Below are positions 1-9,048 of a stretch of DNA of 64,000 bases, piece after piece. This DNA is from Maritalea myrionectae DSM 19524 (lineage in GTDB: Bacteria; Pseudomonadota; Alphaproteobacteria; Rhizobiales; Devosiaceae): the NCBI RefSeq assembly GCF_000423365.1, contig NZ_AUHV01000002.1, positions 248,001 through 312,000 of the forward strand, given 5' to 3'. A program made the position numbers and the translations under genes. The notes beneath the pieces are model-generated. The model searched no databases. It had not been told where the DNA came from and worked only from the letters and a program-made list of their open reading frames with translations. Each line of letters begins with the position of its first letter. Positions within the stretch are counted from its first letter, which is position 1.

Positions 1-32
1 TCACGATCATCTTCAATCAACAAAACCTTCAT
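1..32 (-). CDS. Response regulator, N-terminus only (partial)
   Basis: The reverse strand from position 32 reads ATG and then codons for MKVLLIEDDR before it leaves the window. This is the first beta strand of a CheY-like receiver domain, with the acidic pair that binds Mg2+. It lies just downstream of degP in the same direction. Rhizobial genomes often carry a two-component system after the cyc/ccm-degP genes, which fits. The output domain and partner kinase are outside the window. Confidence 0.75.
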   Translation of the reverse strand, partial: MKVLLIEDDR

Positions 33-62
33 AGCGCTACGTCCGATACTCGATGAAATATT

Positions 63-90
63 ATCTGCCGCGCCCATGGGCGCGACAGAT
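63..90. repeat. Intergenic stem-loop between degP and the response regulator
   Basis: Two 13-nt arms (63-75 and 78-90) pair with one mismatch around a 2-nt loop and a GC-rich core (CCGCGCCC against GGGCGCG). No T-tract follows on either strand, so it is not a typical intrinsic terminator. On the minus-strand transcript it would sit between degP and the downstream regulator gene. There it could stabilise or process the mRNA, or lower expression of the regulator. Confidence 0.45.
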
Positions 91-103
91 GTTGGCTTAA
101 ACT

Positions 104-1585
104 TTATTCAATCGCAAGACCGACGAAGCGTGTAACACCTTCGCGGGCCACTTTGACCAAGATCGTTGAACGTCCTGCTTCTTGCACATTCTCGATCTGA
201 GTCTCAAAATCCGCGATCGTGTTCACTGGCTCGCCATTGGCTTCAAGCACGATGTCGCCCGGGGCAAACCCTTTTTCGACAGCACGGCTTTCAGGGTCAA
301 TGTCCACGATCATCAGGCCATCGCCATCATCGTTCGGCATCAATGACAACCCAGTTGAGGTGTCGTGTGGCTCTGATGGCTCAATCTGAGGTGTTTCTTC
401 CTCGTCATTGATCGCCTGCTCATCTTCCAAACGGGCCAATTCAACACGCAACTCAATTGATTCACCGTTGCGCCAGATACCGATTTCTACCGTTGTGCCT
501 GGTGAAAATTCGGCGATTGTTCGCGACAGGTCGCGTGCATCGTCCATATCCTCGCCATTCACAGACGTGATGATGTCGCCGGACTCAATACCTGCTTTTT
601 GTGCAGGGCTATCTGGAGCCGGTTCGGTGACCAACGCGCCACGGGCCTTATCCAAGCCAACACTATCCGCGATGTCTTTTGAGACGTTCTGGATGGATAC
701 GCCAAGATAACCGCGGGTGACATTGCCGTCGTCCATCAAATCAAACACAACTTGTTTGACCGTTGAAGCGGGAATGGCGAATGCGATGCCAACATTGCCG
801 CCACTTGGTGAGAAGATAGCGGTGTTCACGCCAACCACTTTACCGGTTGTATCAAATGCCGGACCGCCAGAGTTACCGCGGTTTACCGCCGCGTCAATTT
901 GAATAAAGTCATCATAGGCATTGGCATTGATGTCACGGCCACGGGCTGAAACGATACCAGCCGTTACTGTGCCGCCAAGGCCAAACGGGTTACCAATGGC
1001 GACAACCCAGTCACCCACGCGGGCTTCATTGTCGGAAAATTCGACAAATTGCATGTCGCTGGCCGCTTCAATTTTCAGCAAGGCCAAATCCGTGCGCGGG
1101 TCGGTGCCAACAATATTGGCGATCATCTCGTCGCCGTTGTCCATCACCACCATCACTTCTTCAGCATCTTCAATTACGTGGTTGTTGGTGACCACAAAAC
1201 CGTCTGCTGAAATCACAAAGCCTGAGCCAACGGCTTGGCCGAACCGCTCGCGCGGGCGATCACGATCACCGCGGCGGTCTTCAAACTGCTTGAAGAAATC
1301 CTCGAACGGGTGCCCTTCGGGCAAATCAGGCATACGGAAACCTTCACGATTGCCCATAGGGCCACGGGCTTGTTCGATGCGGGTTTTTACTCGGATGGAC
1401 ACCACAGCGGGGCTAACTGTTTCCACCAGGTCTGCAAAACTAAAGGGGGCCACATTCTCAATGGAGATCTGGGCATTGGCTGGCGCTGTCGAAAGCACAC
1501 CAGTGGCAATCGCGCTGGTTGAAATCAACGCAGCGGCAGCAATTGCTGCAAAACTGTTACGTTTGGTCTTTGATACTGATTGCAT
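104..1585 (-). CDS. degP: Periplasmic serine protease DegP/HtrA (Do family)
   Basis: This 493-residue protein is a chymotrypsin-like serine protease and chaperone of the periplasm that removes misfolded envelope proteins. The start at 1585 follows a strong AAGGAGG site. An ATG 14 codons upstream is possible but less likely. A signal peptide with an ANA cleavage motif comes first, then the protease domain with catalytic His136 (NNHV), Asp166 (TDLALLK) and Ser239 (GNSGGP). Two PDZ domains follow; the first contains GYLGVSIQ. It has its own leader region, and a response-regulator gene follows, an arrangement seen in rhizobia after the cytochrome c maturation genes. Length and motifs are normal for the Do family. 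Confidence 0.96.
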   Translation of the reverse strand: MQSVSKTKRNSFAAIAAAALISTSAIATGVLSTAPANAQISIENVAPFSFADLVETVSPAVVSIRVKTRIEQARGPMGNREGFRMPDLPEGHPFEDFFKQFEDRRGDRDRPRERFGQAVGSGFVISADGFVVTNNHVIEDAEEVMVVMDNGDEMIANIVGTDPRTDLALLKIEAASDMQFVEFSDNEARVGDWVVAIGNPFGLGGTVTAGIVSARGRDINANAYDDFIQIDAAVNRGNSGGPAFDTTGKVVGVNTAIFSPSGGNVGIAFAIPASTVKQVVFDLMDDGNVTRGYLGVSIQNVSKDIADSVGLDKARGALVTEPAPDSPAQKAGIESGDIITSVNGEDMDDARDLSRTIAEFSPGTTVEIGIWRNGESIELRVELARLEDEQAINDEEETPQIEPSEPHDTSTGLSLMPNDDGDGLMIVDIDPESRAVEKGFAPGDIVLEANGEPVNTIADFETQIENVQEAGRSTILVKVAREGVTRFVGLAIE

Positions 1586-1744
1586 CAAAATCCTCCTTAT
1601 CGGGATTGGAATTGCTATGCCCGCCAATATGGAGAAGTGCGCCTTGCGACATGATTACATGAAGATTAAATTTTTGTAATGTTGCAGGCTAAACTATGGC
1701 AAACAATGGCATATTCTTGTCGTATTCTTTGGCACTCGAGGCGG

Positions 1745-2500
1745 CTAGGCCAAAATGGTTTGCGCCAGCAGCCACAGCGCCAAAATCGTCAGTATCAGCT
1801 TAAAGATTTTGCGAAAGATTTGTTCCGACAGACCATCCAACATTTTTGACCCCACAAGTGTGCCCAAAAAACCCGTCGCGACCATCATGAGAATAAGGGG
1901 CAAGTACGTCGCGAACTGGAAGCCCAAAAGCGTGAACGCGGCCAGTTTCAATATGTTTTGCACGGTCATCAACGCGGCATGGGTGGCGATGATTGCGCGG
2001 CGATCTGCCAAGCCTTGCAAAAAGCCGATCACCAACGGGCCGGACACACCTGTAATCATGCCGATAGTGGCGGTCACCGTGCCGGTCAATGCTGTCAGGG
2101 GAGATGAAGTAAGCACCGCTTTTAGCTTCGGGCCCCAAGCGATATAGATGAGGAACAGCCCGATCAGTCCGCGAAACAAGTTTTCGGGCAAAAGATGCGC
2201 GATCTGTCCGCCTATGGCGACGCCAAGGGCACTGCCAATGCAAAACCAAATGAAAAATGGCCAGACAATGTGGGGGAAACGGACCATTGCACGGCCGCCA
2301 TTGCTGCCGAGCTGAACGGCGCCATGCACCGGCACGGCGATCAGCGGATTCATCACCGTCGTCATCAGGGCAATCAACATCGCGCCGCCGCCAAGGCCAA
2401 ACGCCGCTGTGGTGGCTGATGTGAAAAAGCTTGCAAAGATCAATAGCAACGAGAAAGACGGTGCCAAATCGGATGGCAGGAGCGCCATGAACATATCCAT
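1745..2500 (-). CDS. TauE/SafE family membrane permease
   Basis: This 251-residue, strongly hydrophobic protein has about eight membrane segments and the glycine-rich N-terminal FGLGGG motif of the TauE/SafE (DUF81) family. Members export sulfite, sulfoacetate or related anions, or take up organosulfur compounds. The substrate here cannot be read from the sequence. Alternative ATG codons lie 2 and 4 codons inside the chosen start, and no strong ribosome site separates them. It follows the hydrolase/OsmC gene after 40 nt on the same strand and precedes degP. Confidence 0.88.
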   Translation of the reverse strand: MDMFMALLPSDLAPSFSLLLIFASFFTSATTAAFGLGGGAMLIALMTTVMNPLIAVPVHGAVQLGSNGGRAMVRFPHIVWPFFIWFCIGSALGVAIGGQIAHLLPENLFRGLIGLFLIYIAWGPKLKAVLTSSPLTALTGTVTATIGMITGVSGPLVIGFLQGLADRRAIIATHAALMTVQNILKLAAFTLLGFQFATYLPLILMMVATGFLGTLVGSKMLDGLSEQIFRKIFKLILTILALWLLAQTILA

Positions 2501-2540
2501 GGCGCTTTTTATCCCGAAGCGTCTGGCATGACAAGATTGG

Positions 2541-3773
2541 CTAGTCGTCTATGAGCGCCGTGCTGATATGTGATTGCTGTTCCAATGTCTTGTGCACTGG
2601 GCACATATCAGCGATTTCCAGCATCCGTTGGCGTTGTTCGGGCGTGATGTCGCCGACAATTTTGATTTTGCGATCAAAATGGTCAATTCGCTTTTTGCCA
2701 TCCTCGCAATCTTCACAATCGTTCACATGACGCTTTTCATGGTCGACGTAGGTTTCGATGTGCTCAACGTCGAGCTTTTTGCGATTGGCATAAAGCCGCA
2801 GGGTCAAGGTGGTGCACCCACCCAGCGCGGCCCCGAGCAAGTCGTAGGGCGATGGTCCACGGTCGGTCCCGCCAACGGATTCGGGTTCGTCAATCTGCAA
2901 CGCGTGTCCAGCCGCATTCACATTGAGGTGCAATGGCCCCTCGCCGCTCTCCGCGGCGATGATGTGTCCAGCATCTTCGTAATATTTGTCCGGGCTGGGG
3001 AAGTGTCTCGCGGCCCATGCGGAAACCACGCCTGCCAAATAGGCTGCGTCTTCGGGTTTGGACAGCAAGTGATCCGCTTGATCGAGCGAGACAAAGCTTT
3101 TGGGGTGACGCGCGGCAATGAAAATGTCTTGAGCATTTTCTATACCGACCACCGCATCAATTGGGCTGTGACAAATCAGCAAATCAGCGCGTAAATCGGG
3201 CAAGCGCTTGGGCAGGTCGAAAGCGTTGACATCGTCCACAAACTGGCGGCGAATGGTGAAGGGGCGCCCGCCGAGCAGAACTTCGGCTTCACCGTCGCGC
3301 GTGATCGCTTCGCGCTTATCGCCCAAAAGATTCAGCACATGATCTGGCGCCGCTGGTGCACCGATGGTGGCCACCGCCTTGATGTTGGACATATCCAACG
3401 CTGCCATCAACGCTGCTGTGCCGCCTAAGGAATGACCGATCAGCATTTGCGGGGGCTGGTGATGTTCGGACAACCAGGCGCACGCGGCCTGCAAATCTTC
3501 AAGATTGGTCGAAAAGTTGGAGTTCGAGAACTCACCGTCAGAATGGCCGAGGCCTGTAAAATCAATGCGCAGGACCGCAATACCCGCATTTTTTAAAGCA
3601 TTTGCAATGTGACGACTGGCAGCAAAATCCTTGGAGCACGAAAAGCAATGAGCAAAGACTGCGTAGGCACGAATTGTCGATTTCGGCACATCCAGCGCGG
3701 CGGCAATTTTAATGCCACGACTGTTTTCAAATTCAATCCGCTGACTGGCGGCTGGTTTGATCTTTGTTGGCAC
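2541..3773 (-). CDS. Bifunctional alpha/beta hydrolase and OsmC-family protein
   Basis: The 410-residue protein fuses two domains. Residues 1 to about 250 form an alpha/beta hydrolase with the nucleophile elbow GHSLGG (Ser115) and a likely catalytic His in the QADHLL motif. Residues from about 265 onward are an OsmC/Ohr-type domain with the two redox cysteines in GGCTTL and MCPVHK. OsmC domains reduce organic hydroperoxides. The hydrolase substrate is unknown. This fusion is a recognised family in proteobacteria. The start is a GTG at 3773 that lies 41 nt inside ccmH, so the two genes are probably co-transcribed and coupled. Confidence 0.92.
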   Translation of the reverse strand: MPTKIKPAASQRIEFENSRGIKIAAALDVPKSTIRAYAVFAHCFSCSKDFAASRHIANALKNAGIAVLRIDFTGLGHSDGEFSNSNFSTNLEDLQAACAWLSEHHQPPQMLIGHSLGGTAALMAALDMSNIKAVATIGAPAAPDHVLNLLGDKREAITRDGEAEVLLGGRPFTIRRQFVDDVNAFDLPKRLPDLRADLLICHSPIDAVVGIENAQDIFIAARHPKSFVSLDQADHLLSKPEDAAYLAGVVSAWAARHFPSPDKYYEDAGHIIAAESGEGPLHLNVNAAGHALQIDEPESVGGTDRGPSPYDLLGAALGGCTTLTLRLYANRKKLDVEHIETYVDHEKRHVNDCEDCEDGKKRIDHFDRKIKIVGDITPEQRQRMLEIADMCPVHKTLEQQSHISTALIDD

Positions 3774-4236
3774 TATCTGTCTCGCTTTCTGTTAGTTCAG
3801 CCAAAACCTGCTCTTCTTCAGGCGTCATGGCTGCAGCATTTGACACTTTGCGTTGCCGCATTGAAACAACAAACAAGATCACAAGGCCAATCACAAATAT
3901 AAGAGGTGCCGCAATCCACAAGACTAAATTGTGGCCCGAAAAGGTCGGTTTGAGCAGCACAAACTCGCCATAGCGCGCGACCACATAATCGACGACCTCG
4001 TCATTGCTGTCGCCCGCGACTAAACGCTCCCGCACGACAATGCGCAGGTCGCGAGCCAAGTCGGCATCGCTATCGTCAATCGATTGGTTTTGACACACCA
4101 AGCACCGCAACCCCTCAGAGATGTCACGGGCACGCTCCTCAAGGACCGGGTCGTCCAACACTTCATCGGGTTGCACCGCGAAGCCTTGCGGCACGAAGCT
4201 CACAATTAGAATCAAGATCATCAGAAACCGATTCAT
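3733..4236 (-). CDS. ccmH: Cytochrome c biogenesis protein CcmH (CycL)
   Basis: This 167-residue periplasmic, membrane-anchored thiol protein keeps the apocytochrome CXXCH cysteines reduced for haem attachment. The start at 4236 overlaps the ccmF stop by 4 nt (ATGA). A signal segment (MNRFLMILILIVS) is followed by the family motif LRCLVCQNQ with its two redox cysteines. A single membrane helix (LVLWIAAPLIFVIGLVILFVV) and a short charged tail come after it. It is the last gene of the ccmIEFH run, as in rhizobial cycHJKL operons. Confidence 0.95.
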   Translation of the reverse strand: MNRFLMILILIVSFVPQGFAVQPDEVLDDPVLEERARDISEGLRCLVCQNQSIDDSDADLARDLRIVVRERLVAGDSNDEVVDYVVARYGEFVLLKPTFSGHNLVLWIAAPLIFVIGLVILFVVSMRQRKVSNAAAMTPEEEQVLAELTESETDSANKDQTSRQSAD

Positions 4237-6215
4237 TTTGCAGCTCCAACCGATTGTTTTTGAACAAGATTCGGAGCGGCAATGCGGTATTTTCTGTCCG
4301 TCAGCGAATAAGTGCCAGCGGCGGCCATGACCAGACAACCCAGCCAAATCAGCAGAATCCATGGCTTGGTCCATATCCTCACAACGCGCCCATTTTCGCC
4401 CACACGGTCGCCAATAGAAATATAGACCTGCGATAGACCAAAGGTTTTAATCCCCGCCTCGGTTGTCGGCATTTGCCGTGCAGGATAGGTACGCTTCTCG
4501 GATGAGACCATGTCTTCGCGTTTGCCAAGAGGTGCGACAGCGAAGGTTACGGTCTCGGAGGTAAAGTTTGGTCCAGCTAGATCCACTTCCTCTACAAACC
4601 GAACTGAATAGCCATAGGTTTCGATTTGCTCGCCCGGCTGCATCGTTGTGATGGTTTCCGTTTCATAAGCTGATACCAAAACCACACCCAACACAGTGAG
4701 GCCCATGCCAATATGCGCGAAGCTGGTCGACCATGCATTTTTGGGCAAACCAGCAAGGCGGCGCAACGAGACGGAAGGTGCGACCTTGAAGAGTTTCGCC
4801 CGCTCGGCTAAATCGGCCAGCGAGCCGATGATCACCCAAAATCCGAGCAGCATGCCCAACGGTGTAAGGCTAAAGCCATCCCACAAATAGGCGACAAGGA
4901 TAATCGTCAACACAAAGCTCAACACGATGGCCCCAAACAGCCGCTTACTCGCCTGCGCAATGCTGGCGCGCTTCCAGGGCAAAAATGGCCCGAATGGCAG
5001 CACCAACAAGAGCGGCACCATCAATGCGCCAAAGGTAAGATCAAAGAACGGCGCGCCAACGGAGATCTTAATGCCGGTGAAAGCGTCCAGCGCCAACGGA
5101 TAAAGTGTGCCCACCAACACCGCTATGGTCGCGGTAGCAAGGAACAAATTGTTGAACACGAGCGCGGCTTCGCGCGAAATCGGGGCGAACAATCCGCCCG
5201 CTTTAAGTGCAGGTGCACGCCACGCGAACAGGATAAAGGCGCCGCAGATGAAGAAGGTCAACATGCCCAAGATCACCAAACCACGCGACGGGTCGGTGGC
5301 AAATGAATGCACGGAGGTGAGAATGCCCGACCGCACCAAGAATGTGCCCAAAAGGCTCAGGGAGAAGGTGATGATGGCCAGCAGAACTGTCCAAATTTTA
5401 AGTGCGCCGCGCTTTTCCATCACCAAAGCAGAATGCAATAAAGCTGTCCCGGTAAGCCAAGGCATGAAGGAAGCATTTTCCACGGGGTCCCAGAACCACC
5501 AGCCGCCCCAGCCGAGTTCGTAATAAGCCCAATAAGATCCCATTGCGATGCCCAAGGTGAGGAAAATCCAGCTCAGCATGGTCCATGGCCGCACCCAGCG
5601 TGCCCATGCAGCGTCAATTTTGCCCGAAATCAATGCCGCAATGGCGAATGAAAAACACACGGAAAATCCAACATAGCCGAGATAAAGCAACGGTGGATGG
5701 ATCGCCAGGCCGATATCTTGCAAGATCGGATTTAGATCGCGCCCTTCAAGCGGCATCTCCGGCAAACGTTCAAATGGGTTGGACGTAAAGATTGTGAACC
5801 CGATAAAGGCAAATACCAGAAAGCCCTGGCTGCCAAGCACAAGGTTCAATGTCGCCTTCGGCAAGTTAGATCCACCAACGGCTACAGCTGCGCCAAACAG
5901 GGTCAAGATCAAAACCCACAGGAGCATGGAGCCTTCGTGATTGCCCCAGACAGAAGTGAACTTATAAAGCGTGGGTTGCAGCGAATGCGAATGCTCATAA
6001 GCCAATTTCAGTGAGAAATCAGATGTGACAAACGCCACGACGAGGGCGGCAAAGGACAATAAAACCAGCAAAAACTGCAAGCCGCTGGCTTGTTGCACAA
6101 AACTATAGCCCCCTTCATTGGGACGTTGCCATGCATAAATGGCCACCCCAACCTGGACAATGGCCAGCGCGAAGGCCAATACAAGCGCAAAATGACCCAG
6201 TTCAATGCTCAACAT
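4233..6215 (-). CDS. ccmF: Haem lyase subunit CcmF (CycK)
   Basis: The product (660 residues) is a polytopic membrane protein of about 14 helices and forms the core of the haem ligation complex with CcmH and CcmI. It carries the tryptophan-rich WWD motif (WGGWWFWDPVENASF) that presents haem, and the conserved histidines in neighbouring loops. The start at 6215 lies 5 nt after the ccmE stop. An ATG 13 codons upstream would overlap ccmE and is less likely. It receives haem from CcmE, encoded immediately upstream. Confidence 0.97.
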   Translation of the reverse strand: MLSIELGHFALVLAFALAIVQVGVAIYAWQRPNEGGYSFVQQASGLQFLLVLLSFAALVVAFVTSDFSLKLAYEHSHSLQPTLYKFTSVWGNHEGSMLLWVLILTLFGAAVAVGGSNLPKATLNLVLGSQGFLVFAFIGFTIFTSNPFERLPEMPLEGRDLNPILQDIGLAIHPPLLYLGYVGFSVCFSFAIAALISGKIDAAWARWVRPWTMLSWIFLTLGIAMGSYWAYYELGWGGWWFWDPVENASFMPWLTGTALLHSALVMEKRGALKIWTVLLAIITFSLSLLGTFLVRSGILTSVHSFATDPSRGLVILGMLTFFICGAFILFAWRAPALKAGGLFAPISREAALVFNNLFLATATIAVLVGTLYPLALDAFTGIKISVGAPFFDLTFGALMVPLLLVLPFGPFLPWKRASIAQASKRLFGAIVLSFVLTIILVAYLWDGFSLTPLGMLLGFWVIIGSLADLAERAKLFKVAPSVSLRRLAGLPKNAWSTSFAHIGMGLTVLGVVLVSAYETETITTMQPGEQIETYGYSVRFVEEVDLAGPNFTSETVTFAVAPLGKREDMVSSEKRTYPARQMPTTEAGIKTFGLSQVYISIGDRVGENGRVVRIWTKPWILLIWLGCLVMAAAGTYSLTDRKYRIAAPNLVQKQSVGAAK

Positions 6216-6220
6216 AATAT

Positions 6221-6670
6221 TTATCCCGATGCCTGATCTGTGTGGCCGGGGCATAGCCCCTGCTCTTCAAATTTATCAACCATTTCCTTAGGCACGTAGT
6301 TTTCATCGTGCTTGGCCAACACGTTAGTGGCTTCAAACAGCCCCCCATTTGTCATCGCCCCTTCGACGATAACTTCCTGACCTTCCCGGAACAAATCCGG
6401 CACGATCCCACTAAAGTGCACAGCAATATCGACCTGACAGTCCGTCACCAGGAAATTATGCGATGTGCCATCTTGCTCCCAGCTATCAGACTTTACAATC
6501 CCGCCAAGGCGCACAGCTTGATCCACCGCGATATTTTGCGATTTGATCTCACTTGGAACAACAAAGAAGGAAGCCGTGCCACGCATGGCGATGGCAATAA
6601 AAACGACCGCCGTCAGCACAACTGCTGACAATCCACCAATGATGGCCAAACGCTTTTGCTTACGTGTCAC
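6221..6670 (-). CDS. ccmE: Cytochrome c maturation haem chaperone CcmE (CycJ)
   Basis: CcmE is a 149-residue periplasmic haem chaperone held by one N-terminal helix (residues about 8-28). The haem-binding motif LAKHDENYVP is intact, with His121 for covalent haem attachment and Tyr125. This matches His130 and Tyr134 of the E. coli protein. The gene starts with GTG at 6670 and overlaps the ccmI stop by 4 nt (GTGA). It hands haem to CcmF, which is encoded next. Confidence 0.96.
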   Translation of the reverse strand: MTRKQKRLAIIGGLSAVVLTAVVFIAIAMRGTASFFVVPSEIKSQNIAVDQAVRLGGIVKSDSWEQDGTSHNFLVTDCQVDIAVHFSGIVPDLFREGQEVIVEGAMTNGGLFEATNVLAKHDENYVPKEMVDKFEEQGLCPGHTDQASG

Positions 6671-7821
6671 TCGCTTTGATCCTTTTCGATTTGTTCTACG
6701 TCCTGCGCTATCGCTTGTTCTAAAGCCGCTGCGCTAGATTGATTGTTTTCAAAGGCCGCGCGTGCCCGCGCGATATCTTGTTCGGCCACATCAAGTTGCC
6801 CCAATACAACTCGTGATCGGATCAGGCGCGCCCATTCGTCGACAGTCCCGCCGTCTTCATAGAGCCTCTCCGCCAGGCCTTTGACCATTTGGGCGATCAT
6901 CTCATTGCGGTCAGCTTCATCCATTTCAGCAGCTGCAGCAACATCATCTTGCGATGGACCGATCTCGCCCAGCCCTGCGCGTGCGGCGGCAAGCCCATTT
7001 TGCGCCGAGCTAATCCAAGGCTCATCACCTTCGGCCAACTCCAAAATATCCAACCATCTTTTCTTGGCCAGCTCAAACTCGTCATTGTTTAGCGCAATAT
7101 TTGCCAGATAAAAACGGGAGCGCACGTGACGTGGATCAAGATTGGTCGCTTTCTCCAGCAACTCGAGCGCTTCGGGTGTGGGTTTCCCGTCAGCCTTCAT
7201 CAGATGTGCCTCGGCCAAATCCGTGATGTTTTCCGCATTTTCGCCCTCAATCCGCGCAATATTCTCAAACGCAATAATGGCTTTATCGATGGCGCCTTGA
7301 CGCACATATACAGGCACCAGCACGCGCCAGCCGCGGATATCATCCGGTGTCGCTTGCAATTGCGTTTCAATTTTGGCAACGGCGTCGTCCACATCCAAGT
7401 TTTCAATGGCTGCCAAGCGGGTGGCAAGGGGCTGATTCTTCAGCGCTGGCGTTCCTAAATAATAATAGGTGCCCAAACCAATGGCCATAAATGCCACTAG
7501 CGCGACAAGCGTATAAGCCAAGGACCACTGCCCCTGGGCATTCTTATTTTGCGCTTGCTTTTGTGACGCCAATGCTTCGCGTGCAAGCTCTGCGCGTGCA
7601 ACCCGGAATTGCTCGTCATCCAGAAGCCCAGATTCCTTGTCTGTCTCCAAGGCCTTCAATTGGCTTTTATAGAATGCGGCGTCTGCGTTTTGTGTGGAGT
7701 GATCTTCATCATGGTCGGCAGCATGCTTTTGGCCGCGCGACCGTGAAGATATCAACAAAACCAGCGCCACAACGGACGCGAGCAGGATTGCAGTTAACCA
7801 GAACGAATTCAATTTGGACAA
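6667..7821 (-). CDS. ccmI: Cytochrome c biogenesis protein CcmI (CycH)
   Basis: This protein of about 384 residues chaperones apocytochrome c for the CcmFHI ligation complex. Two membrane helices (near residues 8-25 and 100-125) flank a cytoplasmic leucine-rich loop. A long periplasmic tail of TPR-type helices then binds the C-terminus of apocytochromes. The first possible start is a TTG at 7821. A second TTG three codons on has better spacing to an AAAGG site and may be the true start. It is the first gene of the ccm operon and is transcribed away from the flavoprotein pair at 7963. Confidence 0.93.
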   Translation of the reverse strand: MSKLNSFWLTAILLASVVALVLLISSRSRGQKHAADHDEDHSTQNADAAFYKSQLKALETDKESGLLDDEQFRVARAELAREALASQKQAQNKNAQGQWSLAYTLVALVAFMAIGLGTYYYLGTPALKNQPLATRLAAIENLDVDDAVAKIETQLQATPDDIRGWRVLVPVYVRQGAIDKAIIAFENIARIEGENAENITDLAEAHLMKADGKPTPEALELLEKATNLDPRHVRSRFYLANIALNNDEFELAKKRWLDILELAEGDEPWISSAQNGLAAARAGLGEIGPSQDDVAAAAEMDEADRNEMIAQMVKGLAERLYEDGGTVDEWARLIRSRVVLGQLDVAEQDIARARAAFENNQSSAAALEQAIAQDVEQIEKDQSE

Positions 7822-7962
7822 CCTTTATGCATGTATTTGCAGTCTGATGGTCTACTTACCTCAAAAAGTGGAAAATCTTAAGCAAATATGATCAGGCGGA
7901 TTGACGCATCGCGCCGGACGTGGTGCAACTCAAGGGCGTGGGGTGGAACACAATTAGTTGAT

Positions 7963-9048
7963 ATGGCAGACAAATACGATTTGGTCATCTTTGGGAGTAC
8001 GGCAACAGCCCGGGTTTTGGCCTTTCGCCTTGCACAATCGCATGATCTACGTGTTTTGCTGGTGTTTGACCGTGATCAAGCCTATCGGCTCGCGCCTTCC
8101 CCTCAACTTTCTGCGGGATATTGCACCTCTCCGCTCTTCTTTAGGCATGTGCGCGAAGGCGCTCTTGCTGCCCAACGTTTGGTGTCACCACTAAACGACG
8201 ACAAACTGGTCCAGACAAAGGCCATTGGTGCATTTGCAAGCAGAAGACAGCATTTGCCTTTGCTCGAATTCGCTGAAGGTGCCGCCATCCATGCAGATGT
8301 TGTGTGCGAACGGCGCGTGCATTCGCAAAGCCAAAGCGAACAATTGGTCTTCCCTGAAGCTCAAATATTCGATGGCGCGTTGATCAGCCGCGCCATGGCT
8401 GCGTCCAATGAGGAACATGGCCACTATGGTTCGGTTGAACGCTCGTCGTTGAACACTGCCCATATCACACGAGATGGTCGATTTTCTGGTCGGGCCGACA
8501 ATCAGGCACTCAAAGCTGAGCGTGTTCTGCTTTTGGATCAGGACATGATCCATGAGGAGTTGATGGCGGCGCCCCAAGACACGCCAATTGTGCCCCACAT
8601 GCAGCAAATCATGCGTTTTCAGCAACACAAGCCATCAAGTCTCGCCGTACAACAAGATGTAAGCACGGGGCTTTGGCAGTTCCATCAAAGCGATGCTGAT
8701 CTGTTGTTCAGCGCGCCCGGGCGCGTAGACCAGCTGGCGACGCACCTCTTCAAACATCACCCCGACATTGCAGATCGGCGCGTGCGCCAAATCGATCAGT
8801 TGCGCATGTTAAATGCCAAGGATGGGTATCCGATTTTTGACGTGGTGGGCGCGCGCAAAGCGCTGTGTTTTCTCGGTGCGCAGCATTTCGAACTTGCCTT
8901 GGCAACCGAACTTGCCAAGCATATCGCCCAGCTTCTATCGGGAAACACACAACCAGCAGACCCGTTCTGGCAACACGCGCAGCTTGATCGGCAACGCGGC
9001 GGCGATGGCACCCTGCTCCGCGCCGAAATGGATGGCGCTCATGGCTAA
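7963..9048 (+). CDS. Diverged DAO-fold flavoprotein, sarcosine oxidase beta-like
   Basis: This 361-residue protein is only remotely recognisable. It opens with a Rossmann-like strand-helix-strand (KYDLVIFGSTATARVLAFRLA then LRVLLVFDRD). It ends with a block resembling the D-amino-acid oxidase C-terminus (DGYPIFDVVGARKALCFLGAQ then LAKHIAQLL). The usual GxGxxG dinucleotide motif is replaced by GSTATA, so FAD binding is doubtful. The stop overlaps the next gene by 8 nt, so the two are probably coupled. The pairing suggests a reduced heteromeric oxidase of the sarcosine oxidase type, but substrate and activity are unknown. The start at 7963 gives the best match to the fold, although its ribosome site is weak. 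Confidence 0.62.
   Translation: MADKYDLVIFGSTATARVLAFRLAQSHDLRVLLVFDRDQAYRLAPSPQLSAGYCTSPLFFRHVREGALAAQRLVSPLNDDKLVQTKAIGAFASRRQHLPLLEFAEGAAIHADVVCERRVHSQSQSEQLVFPEAQIFDGALISRAMAASNEEHGHYGSVERSSLNTAHITRDGRFSGRADNQALKAERVLLLDQDMIHEELMAAPQDTPIVPHMQQIMRFQQHKPSSLAVQQDVSTGLWQFHQSDADLLFSAPGRVDQLATHLFKHHPDIADRRVRQIDQLRMLNAKDGYPIFDVVGARKALCFLGAQHFELALATELAKHIAQLLSGNTQPADPFWQHAQLDRQRGGDGTLLRAEMDGAHG

Noticed and set aside
921-1679. 252-codon open frame antisense to degP
   Set aside because: It lies opposite a clear DegP gene, has no ribosome site and no recognisable protein, and is best explained as a shadow of the real gene's codon use.
1800-2534. 244-codon frame overlapping the TauE/SafE gene on the same strand
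   Set aside because: The protein is rich in Arg, His and Cys with no domain, while the other frame gives a clean multi-helix permease.
4254-4436. Small frame antisense to the ccmF end
   Set aside because: Short, overlaps a strong gene, and lacks any coding signal.
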